64,000 nucleotides of DNA from Streptomyces sp. NRRL B-1347 (GCF_000720325.1 NZ_JOJM01000026.1:27381-91380), one strand, 5' to 3'; positions 42,888-54,426 are shown, counted from the stretch's first letter. The notes: a model not told the origin generated them from the letters alone. A program made the numbers and translations.

Positions 42888-43145
42888 ATGGACAGCAACG
42901 ACCTGAAGCAGCTCTCCGGCCACCTGGAAGATCTCGGCCTGTTGACCACCGTTGACGAACCCGCGATGCGGCTCATCGTGACCAATCCCCTGAACAGTCG
43001 CCTGTCCGAGGAGATTCTCGTCATCGGGGACCGGTACGTCACCGGATTCGACCACGAGGTGGGCGCGCAGGGGGCAGAGCGGACGTGTGCCGATCGCATC
43101 TCGCGCATCCTCGCCGTCAACCGGACTCCCGGGGCGGCGCGATGA
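42888..43145 (+). CDS. small protein of unknown function, first gene of the plus arm
   Basis: An 85-residue protein beginning MDSNDLKQLSGHLEDLGL, with a predicted helix then a beta-rich part (MRLIVTNPLNSRLSEEILVI, YVTGFDHEVG). No family recognised. Its stop overlaps the next start as ATGA, so the two are probably co-translated. Codon use is coding-like and GC at third positions is high, supporting a real gene. Confidence 0.65.
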   Translation: MDSNDLKQLSGHLEDLGLLTTVDEPAMRLIVTNPLNSRLSEEILVIGDRYVTGFDHEVGAQGAERTCADRISRILAVNRTPGAAR

Positions 43146-43375
43146 CCGGGCAGCGTCAGCACAGGGCGACCGCCTCCGACCTCGACGGCGATCAGGGCGG
43201 TCACGCGCTCCCGGACCGGTACGAGGCCTACCGAGAACACCTGAACAACTGCCCGCGCCGACACCTCGGTCTCCTGGCCGACTGCCCCGAGGGCGCCCGG
43301 CTCCGGCACGCGCGGACTGGCGAGGAAGGGGGCTACGAGCCCACCCTCCAGAGAGAGGTGAGCACTCGTGCCTGA
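43142..43375 (+). CDS. small hydrophilic protein of unknown function
   Basis: A 77-residue, His/Arg/Asp-rich protein with two Cys (NNCPRRHLGLLADCPEGARL). No family recognised. It is held on both sides by overlaps: ATGA with the preceding gene and 8 bases with the next. Existence is supported mainly by this tight packing. Confidence 0.55.
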   Translation: MTGQRQHRATASDLDGDQGGHALPDRYEAYREHLNNCPRRHLGLLADCPEGARLRHARTGEEGGYEPTLQREVSTRA

Positions 43376-43823
43376 TGCGACCGAGGCACTACGGCTGTTC
43401 GCCGTGCCCGCTGCCGACGACCTCACCGAGCAGCAGCGGTCCGGAGCTGTGTGCGTGTGGTGCGAGTACGAGCTCCACCCACGTGAGGGGATCGACCTCG
43501 GCGGCCCCAGCCCTTGGCGCCCGCACGGTTGCGCCCCCTGCTGCGAGGACCAGAGCCGGGCTCTGACGACGTACCTCAACTGGTACGACCACGGCATCGG
43601 ATGCCTGCGGTGCCCGCTCGGCCCCTGCGAGCAGGCGAGCGCGCTGGCCACTTCGCATCTGTCCGCGCAGGCGCGGGCAGGACGGCCGGAGCTGTCGTGC
43701 GTGAACTGCCGGGCCACCATCGCGCCCGACGCACCTGTGCGCCCGCACCTCTGGCAGGGCCTGAACGGGCCCGTCTTCAGCTACCTCCATGCCCGCACCT
43801 GCCCGGCGCCGGACACGCGGTAG
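43368..43823 (+). CDS. cysteine-rich, probably zinc-binding protein of unknown function
   Basis: A 151-residue protein with several Cys pairs: CVWC near the start, HGCAPCC, GCLRCPLGPC and SCVNC, plus several His (PHLWQ, YLHARTC). The layout suggests two or three zinc knuckles or ribbons. GTG 43368 follows GAGAGAGG. No catalytic motif or known family recognised. It ends the plus arm, 37 bases before the 43860 hairpin. Confidence 0.65.
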   Translation: MPDATEALRLFAVPAADDLTEQQRSGAVCVWCEYELHPREGIDLGGPSPWRPHGCAPCCEDQSRALTTYLNWYDHGIGCLRCPLGPCEQASALATSHLSAQARAGRPELSCVNCRATIAPDAPVRPHLWQGLNGPVFSYLHARTCPAPDTR

Positions 43824-43859
43824 CCCTTCCCGCCCGCTCTCCGTTCCCCAGGCAAACGC

Positions 43860-43895
43860 GAAGGGGCGGCACCCCGCACAAGGTGCCGCCCCTTC
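43860..43895. terminator. 14-bp perfect hairpin between convergent genes
   Basis: GAAGGGGCGGCACC pairs with GGTGCCGCCCCTTC around an 8-base loop. The stem is the same as in the hairpin at 32341-32378, only the loop differing. It can terminate both the small-gene operon and ppdK transcription. Confidence 0.85.
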
Positions 43896-43959
43896 ATCGT
43901 GGGCCGGGGCCGCCGCCGTATCGGTTGAGGGTCGGGGACACGGCGGCGGACCCGGGGCT

Positions 43960-46686
<2,727 letters not shown>

Positions 46687-47117
46687 GGGTCTCGACTCCT
46701 CGAGGACGCGGCTGCCCTGACGGCGAGGAACATACCCAGATCGAAGGCGTCTGGGTACGTCCACTTGTGCGTCATGCGGTCGCAACCACCCGTGTGCCAG
46801 CAGATCGAAAGTAACGCGCGAGTAATGATCTTGACCGGAGTGAGTTCACCTCTTGAATGCATGACTGCATGGAGTGACTCAAGCCCCGCCTCAAGTTACC
46901 CAGCGTGGCAATTTGATCGATCGTTTGAATTGTCAACGCGTGGCACTCAGTGCCACCCCTTGGAAAGGTGCAGCGGGGCAAGATCCGCTCATCTGAGCGT
47001 AGGGGTTATCAGGGGTGGCGAGAATCACGCCTCGAAAGGGCAAAGTCTCGGCATCTGAGCGGCCCCCAGCTCACCCGAGAGCCCACCGAAGGAGGCCGGG
47101 GGCACCCCGTGCCCGGC
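46687..47117 (-). promoter_or_regulatory. 431-base upstream region of ppdK with dyads
   Basis: No credible gene; less GC-rich than its neighbours. It contains TACCCAGA/TCTGGGTA (46733-46757, 8-bp arms, 9-base loop), GTGGCAC-TCA-GTGCCAC (46940-46956) and CGCTCA-TC-TGAGCG (46986-46999). The decamer CATCTGAGCG occurs twice (46990 and about 47052). A minus-strand TTGACA (46931-46936) is the best -35 candidate, but I see no convincing -10 at 16-18 bases. If used, ppdK would have a leader of about 220 bases. Confidence 0.5.
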
Positions 47118-48374
47118 TCAGAAGCCGAGGGCCGCGAGCCGCTCCTCCGCCCGCTGCGGCGCGTAGAGGTGCTCCACCACCAGGGCCCCCGCCCCGGTCA
47201 CGGCCGCCCGCTCGCCGAGCCGCGAGGTGACGATCTCCAGATGGGCCGTGGAGCGCGGCAGGGCCCGCTGGTAGAGCAGTTCCCGCACCCCTGTCAGGAA
47301 GGGCGTTCCGGCCAGATCTCCCGCGATCATCAGGACGCCCGGATTGAGGAGCGTCACGACCGTGGCGAGCACCTCGCCGACCCGCTGCCCCGCCTCGCGC
47401 GCGAGCCGCACCGCCTCCGGGTGCCCCGCCGCGAGCAGCTCCGCCACGTCGGAGCCCGAGGTCACGTCCGCGCCGGAGGGCGCGGGCACGCCCGCCGCCG
47501 CGAGCCGCCCGGCGAGCGCGCGCCCGCTGGCCACCGCGGCCAGACAGCCGTACGAACCGCACCGGCACAGGGCGGACTCGCTCCCGGGCACCCACGGCAC
47601 CCGTATGTGCCCGATGTCGCCCGCGCCGCCGTCCACGCCCCGGTACACGGAGCCGTCCACGACGACGCCCGCGCCGATCCCGGTGGAGACCTTGACCAGG
47701 GCGAAGGCCGAGCAGTCGGGGTAGGCGGCGCGCTGCTCCCCGTACGCCATGAGGTTGGCGTCGTTGTCGACGAGGACCGGGACGCGGGCGGAGCCGCCCG
47801 TGCGCGCGGCGAAGGAGCGGCTCAGCCGGGCTCTTATGGCGTAGCCGTCCCAGCCCGGCATGATCGGCGGCTGCACCACCCGGCCCGTCTCGCTGTCGAC
47901 CGGGCCCGGCACGGCGAGGCCGATGCCGCAGACCGAGCGCGCGGCGCGGCCGCCCTCGCGCAGCAGCGCCGCGAACCGGACGCCCAGTTCGTCCAGGACC
48001 CGCTCCGGGCCCTCGTCCACCCGCAGGGGTCCGGTGTGCTCGGCGAGGACGTCCCCGGTGAGGGTGAGCAGGGCCGTGCGGGCGTGCCGGGTCTCCAGGC
48101 CCGCGGCGAGGACCACGGCGTGCCCGTCGTCGAACTCCAGTCGGGCGGCGGGGCGGCCGCCGAGCGGGGAGCCCGCCGGGGCGGCCGTGCCCTCGCGCAG
48201 CCAGCCCGCGCGGAAGAGGCGGTCGAGGCGCTGGCCGACCGTGGCCCTGGACAGGCCCGTGACCTGCTGGAGGGCGCCGCGCGTGGTGGCGCGGCCGCTG
48301 CGTACGAGGTGCAGCAGGTCACCCGCGCTCGCCTGGGTGGTCCCGCGCACCGAGATCCCGTTCCTCATGGCCAC
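47118..48374 (-). CDS. ROK-family transcriptional regulator
   Basis: A 418-residue ROK protein: N-terminal winged helix (LVRSGRATTRGALQQVTGLSRATVGQRLDRL) and sugar-kinase-like core. The core has VDNDANLMAYGE and STGIGAGVVVDG, with the ROK zinc-site signature CRCGSYGCLAAVASG. In such repressors a sugar or sugar phosphate releases DNA. It is divergent from the glycosidase pair with a 175-base gap, so it probably controls that operon. GTG 48374 or ATG 48368 could both serve. Confidence 0.9.
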   Translation of the reverse strand: MAMRNGISVRGTTQASAGDLLHLVRSGRATTRGALQQVTGLSRATVGQRLDRLFRAGWLREGTAAPAGSPLGGRPAARLEFDDGHAVVLAAGLETRHARTALLTLTGDVLAEHTGPLRVDEGPERVLDELGVRFAALLREGGRAARSVCGIGLAVPGPVDSETGRVVQPPIMPGWDGYAIRARLSRSFAARTGGSARVPVLVDNDANLMAYGEQRAAYPDCSAFALVKVSTGIGAGVVVDGSVYRGVDGGAGDIGHIRVPWVPGSESALCRCGSYGCLAAVASGRALAGRLAAAGVPAPSGADVTSGSDVAELLAAGHPEAVRLAREAGQRVGEVLATVVTLLNPGVLMIAGDLAGTPFLTGVRELLYQRALPRSTAHLEIVTSRLGERAAVTGAGALVVEHLYAPQRAEERLAALGF

Positions 48375-48436
48375 GCACCGTTCCCGTCGTCTGCTGCTTC
48401 CTGCTTACCCAAAGCGCCCCTTGCGCGCGTCAACTC

Positions 48437-48476
48437 GACGTTACATATTGGGTTTTGCGTGTTAAGTAGACGTAAC
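48437..48476. promoter_or_regulatory. candidate ROK operator region
   Basis: GACGTTAC (48437) and GACGTAAC (48469) flank an AT-rich core. GTTAC at 48440-48444 and GTAAC at 48472-48476 form an inverted pair 27 bases apart. It lies midway between the divergent ROK and glycosidase genes. Confidence 0.45.
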
Positions 48477-48549
48477 CCTAGGGTGGAAACAGCCGAACTG
48501 ACAGCCTGCGGGCACGGCGTACGCCGACTCCGGGCTGAGGGAGAGACGC

Positions 48550-50064
48550 GTGGACCGCACCACCACGGGCGCCGCGGTGACGGCGCGGAGCACCCCGGCG
48601 GCCGCAGGCCGGGCCGACGGGGCGACGACCGGCGCGAGGGCGCCGAAGACCACAGCCGACGCGGGCGCCAGGGGCGATCCCGACCCCTTACGCACCGCCG
48701 CCGCCCGGGTCCTGCACGGCAACTGGACCGGCGCCTCGACCGTCCCGTCTCGCGAGCTCTACCCCCACCAGTGGTCCTGGGACTCCGCGTTCATCGCGAT
48801 CGGCCTGCGCCATCTGTCGCCGCTGCGCGCGCAGTTGGAGCTGGAGACGCTGCTGCGCGCGCAGTGGGCCGACGGCCGCGTCCCGCACATCGTGTTCAAC
48901 CCCGCCGTGCCGCTGGACGCCTACTTCCCCAGCCCGGACTTCTGGCGCTCCGCCACCGCAGGGCGCGCGGCGGGCGCGCCCTGCGGCGTGCAGACCTCCG
49001 GCATCGTGCAGCCGCCGGTGCACGCCCTCGCCGCCTGGCTGGTGCACCTCGCCGACCCCGGCCTGTCCCGGGCCCGCTCCTTCCTCGCCCGCCTCCAGCC
49101 GCGCCTCGCGGCCTGGCACCGCTATCTGCTGCACCGGCGCGACCTCGGCGGCGCGGGGCTCGCCGCGGTCGTCCACCCCTGGGAGCAGGGCATGGACAAC
49201 AGCCCCTGCTGGGACGGCCCGCTGAGCCGCGTCCCGCCCGCGCTTCCGCGCACCTTCCGCCGCGCCGACCTGGACCACGGCAGCCCACGCGACCGGCCGA
49301 CGGACCTCGACTACGGCCGGTACGTCCGGCTCGCGACGGACTACCGCGACCGGGGGTACGGCGCCGCCGACCCCCGACCCCACGAGCGGCAGGGCGACTT
49401 CGCCGTCGAGGACCCGGCCTTCAACGCCCTCCTGATCGCGTCCGAGCACGCCCTCGCCCGCATCACCGGCGAACTCGGCGTCTCCGCGACCGCCCGGCAC
49501 GAGCGCGCGGAGCGGCTCACCCGGGCCCTGGTGGAGCGGCTGTGGGACCCGGCGTCCGGGATCTTCCGGTGCCGCGACCTGCGGGCCGGGCCCGCCGACG
49601 GCGAGCTCGTGGCCGAGCAAGGCGTCACCGGTCTCGTCCCGCTGCTGCTGCCGGAGCTGCCGGGGGACGTCGTCGCCGCCCTGGTGCGCACCGCCTGCGG
49701 CCCGCACTTCGAACTCGGCGGCCGGGCCCGGCTCGTCCCCAGCCACGACCTGCTGAGCCCGGCCTTCGACGCCCGCCGGTACTGGCGGGGACCCGCCTGG
49801 ATCAACACCAACTGGCTGTTCGAGCGCGGCCTGCGGCTGCACGGCGAGCGGGCGCGGGCCGACGCCCTGCGCACGGCGCTGCTCGACGTGGCGCGGGACT
49901 CCGGCTTCTCCGAGTACGTGGATCCGTACACGGGGCACGGCTGCGGCACCCGCGGCTTCAGCTGGAGCGCGGCACTGGCACTCGATCTGCATCTGGACGC
50001 GGACCACGCGCCGGCACACCACACAGCGGGGCCTGGCAGGAGCGAGAGGGCTCGACATGACTGA
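48550..50064 (+). CDS. GH63-like glycoside hydrolase (mannosyl-/glucosylglycerate hydrolase type)
   Basis: A 504-residue (alpha/alpha)6-barrel glycosidase. The first 45 residues are low-complexity. The barrel shows YPHQWSWDSAFIAIGL, HIVFNP, HPWEQGMDNSPCWD (with the expected general acid Asp) and YWRGPAWINTNWLF, as in the MGH1-like/GH63 group. Those enzymes hydrolyse compatible-solute glycosides or alpha-glucosides, but substrate cannot be fixed here. GTG 48550 starts it. The stop overlaps the next gene's ATG by 8 bases. Confidence 0.8.
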   Translation: MDRTTTGAAVTARSTPAAAGRADGATTGARAPKTTADAGARGDPDPLRTAAARVLHGNWTGASTVPSRELYPHQWSWDSAFIAIGLRHLSPLRAQLELETLLRAQWADGRVPHIVFNPAVPLDAYFPSPDFWRSATAGRAAGAPCGVQTSGIVQPPVHALAAWLVHLADPGLSRARSFLARLQPRLAAWHRYLLHRRDLGGAGLAAVVHPWEQGMDNSPCWDGPLSRVPPALPRTFRRADLDHGSPRDRPTDLDYGRYVRLATDYRDRGYGAADPRPHERQGDFAVEDPAFNALLIASEHALARITGELGVSATARHERAERLTRALVERLWDPASGIFRCRDLRAGPADGELVAEQGVTGLVPLLLPELPGDVVAALVRTACGPHFELGGRARLVPSHDLLSPAFDARRYWRGPAWINTNWLFERGLRLHGERARADALRTALLDVARDSGFSEYVDPYTGHGCGTRGFSWSAALALDLHLDADHAPAHHTAGPGRSERARHD

Positions 50065-52075
50065 CCGGCACCAGCACCACCTGCTCGTACGCGGTACGAC
50101 GTTCGCGGCCGTGGGTCCGGGCGGCGACATCCGCGGCGTCCCGGGCGGCGGCTCCCCCGACGGTCTCTTCGTGCGCGACGCGCGGCACCTGAGCCGCTGG
50201 CAGCTGACCGTGGACGGCGCCGTCCCCGAGGTCCTGAGCCCCGCAGGGGGCGGGCACGGCGGGCCTTCTCACACTGACGGGCAGGGCGGCGTGGGCGCGG
50301 ACGTGACGCGCTGCGTGCTCGTGCCGCGCGGCGGCCGTCAGGAGCCGCCCGCGTACACGCTCTTCCGCGAACAGGCCGTCACCGACGGCGCCCTGGTCGA
50401 GGCGGTGCGGATCACCAGCAACCGCCCGGTGCCGACGACGCTGCGGCTCGCCCTGACCGCGGACGCCGACTTCACCGACCAGTTCGAGCTGCGCGCGGAC
50501 CACCGTACGTACGCGAAGCCGGGCGCGGTCAGGTCCCGGCGGGTCCTGGAACCACCGGGCGGCGAGGACGAACGGGGGCCCGGCGGCATCGAGTTCGCCT
50601 ACCGCCGCGGGGACTGGCTGGCCCGCACCACCGTCACCGCCGAGCCCGCGCCCGACGCCGTCGAGGAGACGGGCACCGGGGCGCGGCGGCTCGTCTGGGC
50701 GCTCGAACTGGCCGCGCACGCCTCCGCCGACCTGACCCTGACCGTCGCCGCGGCGCCGCACGGCGCGCCGCCGCTGCCGCCCGCGCCCGCGTCACCGAGC
50801 GCCGCCATCGCGCAACTCGCCGCGGTCCAGCGGGAGTTCACCGCCGACGTGCCGCTGCCGCCCGCCTGGCCCGAGCTGGCATCGGCGTGCACGCGCGGGC
50901 TCCGCGACCTCGCCGCGCTCCAGGTGCCCGCGCGCGGCCCCGACGGCGAGGAGCTGCGGGTGCCCGGCGCCGGGGTCCCCTGGTTCCTCACCCTGCTCGG
51001 CCGCGACGCGCTCCTGACCTCGCTCTTCGCGCTGCCGTACCTGCCGCGTCTGGCCGCCGCGACGCTGCCCGCGCTCGCCGCGACCCAGGCCACGGAGGCC
51101 ACCGACGGGCGGGTCGCGCAGCCCGGCAAGATCGTGCACGAGGTGCGGCACGGCGAGCTCGCGCACTTCGACCAGGTCCCGTACGCGCGCTACTACGGCT
51201 CCGTGGACGCGACGCCGCTCTTCCTCGTGCTGCTCGGCGCGTACACCGAGCAGACCGGTGACACCGCCCTGGCCCGCCGTCTGGCGGCGCACGCGCGCGC
51301 CGCCGTCGGCTGGATGCTCGACCACGGCGGGCTCACCGCGCGCGGCTACCTCGTCTACCGCGCCGACGAGGGCGGGCTCGCCAACCAGAACTGGAAGGAC
51401 TCCCCCGGCGCGATCTGCGGCGCCGACGGGGACCGGCCGACCGGGCCCGTCATGGCCGCGGGGGCCCAGGGCTACGCGTACGACGCGCTGCGGCGCACGG
51501 CGTGGCTCGCCAGGACCGTCTGGGACGACCCCGTCTACGCGGACCTGCTCACCCAGGCCGCGGCCGACCTGCGGGACCGCTTCCAGCGGGACTTCTGGAT
51601 GGCCGGGCGCGGCTTCCCCGCGCTCGCCCTCGACGGGGCGGGGCGGCAGGTGGACGCACTCGCCTCCGACGCGGGGCACCTGCTGTGGTCCGGGCTCCTC
51701 GACAAGGAGTACGGCGAGGCGGTGGGGCGGCGCCTCCTCGAACCCGACTTCTTCTCCGGCTGGGGCGTGCGCACGCTGGCCGCAGGGCAGGGCGCCTACC
51801 ACCCGCTCTCCTACCACCGGGGCTCGGTGTGGCCCCACGACAACGCGCTCATCACGCTCGGGCTCTCCCGCTACGGGCTCCACGACGAGGCCCGGATCGT
51901 GGCGCACGCCCTGGTGGACGCGGCGGCCACGGGTGGGGGGCGGCTGCCCGAGGTCCTGGCCGGCTACGAACGCGCCGCCTACCCCGAGCCGGTCCCCTAC
52001 CCCCACGCCTGCATCCAGGAATCCCGCTCGGCGGCGGCCCCGCTGGCCCTCTTGACGGCGGTCACGGGCGGCTAG
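50057..52075 (+). CDS. glycogen-debranching-like glycosidase (GDE_N_bis domain plus amylo-alpha-1,6-glucosidase-like domain)
   Basis: A 672-residue protein. The N-terminal beta domain begins LVRGTTFAAVGPGGDIRG and GLFVRDARHLSRWQL. The C-terminal (alpha/alpha)6 barrel has VPWFLTLLGRDALLTS, GKIVHEVRHGELA and the end motif YHRGSVWPHDNALI. Family members act on branched or alpha-1,6-linked glucans and related glycosides. With the overlapping GH63-like gene it probably forms a two-enzyme pathway under ROK control; no transporter is adjacent. Confidence 0.85.
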   Translation: MTDRHQHHLLVRGTTFAAVGPGGDIRGVPGGGSPDGLFVRDARHLSRWQLTVDGAVPEVLSPAGGGHGGPSHTDGQGGVGADVTRCVLVPRGGRQEPPAYTLFREQAVTDGALVEAVRITSNRPVPTTLRLALTADADFTDQFELRADHRTYAKPGAVRSRRVLEPPGGEDERGPGGIEFAYRRGDWLARTTVTAEPAPDAVEETGTGARRLVWALELAAHASADLTLTVAAAPHGAPPLPPAPASPSAAIAQLAAVQREFTADVPLPPAWPELASACTRGLRDLAALQVPARGPDGEELRVPGAGVPWFLTLLGRDALLTSLFALPYLPRLAAATLPALAATQATEATDGRVAQPGKIVHEVRHGELAHFDQVPYARYYGSVDATPLFLVLLGAYTEQTGDTALARRLAAHARAAVGWMLDHGGLTARGYLVYRADEGGLANQNWKDSPGAICGADGDRPTGPVMAAGAQGYAYDALRRTAWLARTVWDDPVYADLLTQAAADLRDRFQRDFWMAGRGFPALALDGAGRQVDALASDAGHLLWSGLLDKEYGEAVGRRLLEPDFFSGWGVRTLAAGQGAYHPLSYHRGSVWPHDNALITLGLSRYGLHDEARIVAHALVDAAATGGGRLPEVLAGYERAAYPEPVPYPHACIQESRSAAAPLALLTAVTGG

Positions 52076-52117
52076 TCCCCGCCGCCCGCCTTCCCCCCTC
52101 CCCACCCTGTGGGCGAC

Positions 52118-52182
52118 TCTGGTCCGCTTCCCACCCTGTGGGCGGCTGGTCCGCCCAGGGGGCGGAACGGGCGGGCACAGGG
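52118..52182. repeat. second copy of the 23237 intergenic hairpin element, partly duplicated
   Basis: The full unit from about 52128 (TTCCCACCCTGTGGGCGGCT to GGCGGGCACAGGG) matches the element at 23237-23283. A truncated copy of its first 30 bases lies immediately before (about 52098-52127). It sits downstream of the debranching-like gene and converges with dus. Confidence 0.7.
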
Positions 52183-52245
52183 CGGCGGGAAGGCGGGCAG
52201 CCGGAAGGAGGCAGGGGCGGGAGGGCGGCAGGAAGCCGGAGGCCG

Positions 52246-53427
52246 TCAGCCGCCCGAGGTGTCGAGTTCCGCTTCCTCCGAGACGCCCGCGCAGTCGTAC
52301 GGGTCGCGGAGCCACCCGTCCGGCAGGACCACCCGGTTGTTGCCGGAGGTGCGCCCGCGCGGCCCGTCCGCCCCGTCGGGCCACCCCTGGTCGAGGTCCA
52401 GCTCGTCGAGCCCGGCCCGCAGCTCCGCCAGGGACGACGTGATCGCGAGGCGCTTGCGCATCTCGGAGCCGACCGAGAACCCCTTCAGGTACCAGGCCAC
52501 GTGCTTGCGGAAGTCGATGACGCCCCGCGACTCGTCCCCGATCCACTCGCCGAGGAGCGCCGCGTGCCGGACCATGACGTCGGCGACGGTCCGCAGCACG
52601 GGCCGGGCACCCCATCCATCAGTGCCTCCGGCACGGGCATCCGTACGGCCCTCGAACGCGGCCACCAGGTCGCCGAACAGCCACGGCCGCCCGAGGCAGC
52701 CGCGCCCGACGACGACCCCGTCGCACCCGGTCTCGCGCATCATCCGCACGGCGTCCGACGCGGACCAGATGTCGCCGTTGCCGAGGACGGGGATCTCCGG
52801 GACGTGCTCCTTGAGGCGGGCGATCGCGGACCAGTCCGCGGTGCCGCCGTAGTGCTGCGCGGCCGTCCGCCCGTGCAGGGCGATCGCGGTGACGCCCTCC
52901 TCGACGGCGATGCGCCCGGCGTCCAGGTACGTGATGTGGTCGTCGTCGATGCCCTTGCGCATCTTCATCGTGACCGGCAGGTCGCCCGCCCCGCTCACGG
53001 CCTCCTTCAGGATCGCCCGCAGCAGATTGCGCTTGTACGGAAGCGCGGAGCCGCCGCCCTTGCGCGTGACCTTGGGGACCGGGCAGCCGAAGTTCAGGTC
53101 GATGTGGTCGGCGAGGTCCTCTTCCGCGATCATGCGGACGGCCTTGCCGACGGTGGCCGGGTCGACGCCGTACAGCTGGATCGAGCGCGGCTTCTCGCTC
53201 GCGTCGAAGTGGATCAGCTGCATGGTCTTCTCGTTGCGCTCGACGAGCGCGCGCGTCGTGATCATCTCGCTGACGAAGAGGCCCTTGCCGCCGCTGAACT
53301 CCCGGCAGAGCGTCCGGAACGGCGCGTTCGTGATCCCCGCCATGGGCGCGAGCACGACGGGCGGCTGCACCAGGTGGGGACCGATCGACAGCGTCGGCGC
53401 TGCGGGCTGCGGCTGCGGCTGGGACAT
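52246..53427 (-). CDS. tRNA-dihydrouridine synthase
   Basis: A 393-residue FMN enzyme reducing uridine in tRNA D-loops. The barrel begins VLAPMAGITNAPFRTLCREF and the catalytic Cys lies in NFGCPVPKVTRKGGGSAL (about residue 113). IALHGRTAAQHYGG and VLGNGDIWSASDAV complete the FMN site. It belongs to the DusB-type group of actinobacteria. ATG 53427 has GGAGAG just upstream. Confidence 0.92.
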   Translation of the reverse strand: MSQPQPQPAAPTLSIGPHLVQPPVVLAPMAGITNAPFRTLCREFSGGKGLFVSEMITTRALVERNEKTMQLIHFDASEKPRSIQLYGVDPATVGKAVRMIAEEDLADHIDLNFGCPVPKVTRKGGGSALPYKRNLLRAILKEAVSGAGDLPVTMKMRKGIDDDHITYLDAGRIAVEEGVTAIALHGRTAAQHYGGTADWSAIARLKEHVPEIPVLGNGDIWSASDAVRMMRETGCDGVVVGRGCLGRPWLFGDLVAAFEGRTDARAGGTDGWGARPVLRTVADVMVRHAALLGEWIGDESRGVIDFRKHVAWYLKGFSVGSEMRKRLAITSSLAELRAGLDELDLDQGWPDGADGPRGRTSGNNRVVLPDGWLRDPYDCAGVSEEAELDTSGG

Positions 53428-53489
53428 CGGGCGGCTCTCCGGGAACGTACGGGACTCACGATGAGGAGCGGGCAAGCATCCATTGTCCC

Positions 53490-54374
53490 TCAGCCCGCGC
53501 CCGGCCCGTCCCCCAGCTCCGCGAGGCGCTCCAGGCGCTCCTCGGTCCCCTCGTCGGCGGGCACGTACGCGACGAGGCGGTAGGCCTGCGACTCCGGCGC
53601 CAGCCACATCGTGCGGTGCTCCAGGCTGAGCAGCCCCACCAGGGGGTGCACATAGCGTTTGACGTGCGGTGACGTCGTGCCGAGCTCGTGCCGCCGCCAC
53701 AGCTCGCGGAACTCCGCCGACTCCGTGAGCAGCCCGTCGAGCCGCTCCTTCCAGGCGGGCTCCGCGACGTGCTCGGCCATGCCCGAGCGGAACTTCGCGA
53801 TCAGGTCGCGCAGCATCTCGTCCCGGTCGAGGAAGGTCTCGCGCCAGCGCTTGCTGGTGAGGAGCAGCCACAGGCAGTTGCGCTCCCTGGGCGGCAGCTC
53901 GGTCAGGTCGCCGAAGACCTGGGCGAAGGGGCGGTTGTGCGCGAGGACGTCGTAGCGGGCGTTCTGCAGGGTCGCGGGGAAGGGCGCGATGCGGTGCATC
54001 AGGCGCAGCGCGGTGCCGGTCACCAGGGGGCACTCGGTCTCGGGGCGCGGGTCGACGGCCCCGGCGAGCGTGAAGAGGTGGCCGCGCTCGGTCTGGTCCA
54101 TGAGCAGCGCGCGGGCGATGGCGTCGAGGACCTGCGCGGAGACCCGGATGGGCCGCCCCTGCTCCAGCCACGTGTACCAGGTGACGCCCACCGCGGACAG
54201 CTGCGCGACCTCCTCGCGGCGCAGTCCGGGCGTGCGCCGCCGGGGCCCGCGCGGCAGGCCCGCCTGCTCGGGCGTGATCCGCTCGCGGCGGCTGCGCAGG
54301 AAGGCAGCGAGCTCGTGGCGGCGGGTGGCGTCGTCCGTGGCGGGTCCCGTGGGCGTCATCGGCTCTGCGGTCAT
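53490..54374 (-). CDS. MmyB-like XRE regulator
   Basis: A 294-residue regulator. The helix-turn-helix begins LAAFLRSRRERITPEQAGLP and continues TPGLRREEVAQLSAVGVTWYTWLEQGR, the hallmark of the MmyB/MLTR group. The C-terminal ligand-binding domain contains RYDVLAHNRPF and LWRRHELGTTSPHVKRYVHP, thought to bind fatty-acid-like ligands. ATG 54374 has GGGAG 7 bases upstream; GTG 54380 is the alternative. It is divergent from an MFS efflux gene, the classical arrangement for such regulators. Confidence 0.85.
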   Translation of the reverse strand: MTAEPMTPTGPATDDATRRHELAAFLRSRRERITPEQAGLPRGPRRRTPGLRREEVAQLSAVGVTWYTWLEQGRPIRVSAQVLDAIARALLMDQTERGHLFTLAGAVDPRPETECPLVTGTALRLMHRIAPFPATLQNARYDVLAHNRPFAQVFGDLTELPPRERNCLWLLLTSKRWRETFLDRDEMLRDLIAKFRSGMAEHVAEPAWKERLDGLLTESAEFRELWRRHELGTTSPHVKRYVHPLVGLLSLEHRTMWLAPESQAYRLVAYVPADEGTEERLERLAELGDGPGAG

Positions 54375-54426
54375 GGTCACGCTCCCAGCCTCGCGCAGCC
54401 CGCGACCCGGTTCCAGGTGCGTCTAC

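Noticed and set aside
46940..46956. Resemblance of GTGGCAC-TCA-GTGCCAC to a CIRCE (HrcA) element
   Set aside because: CIRCE needs 9-bp arms with a 9-base spacer; here the spacer is 3 bases and ppdK is not a heat-shock gene.
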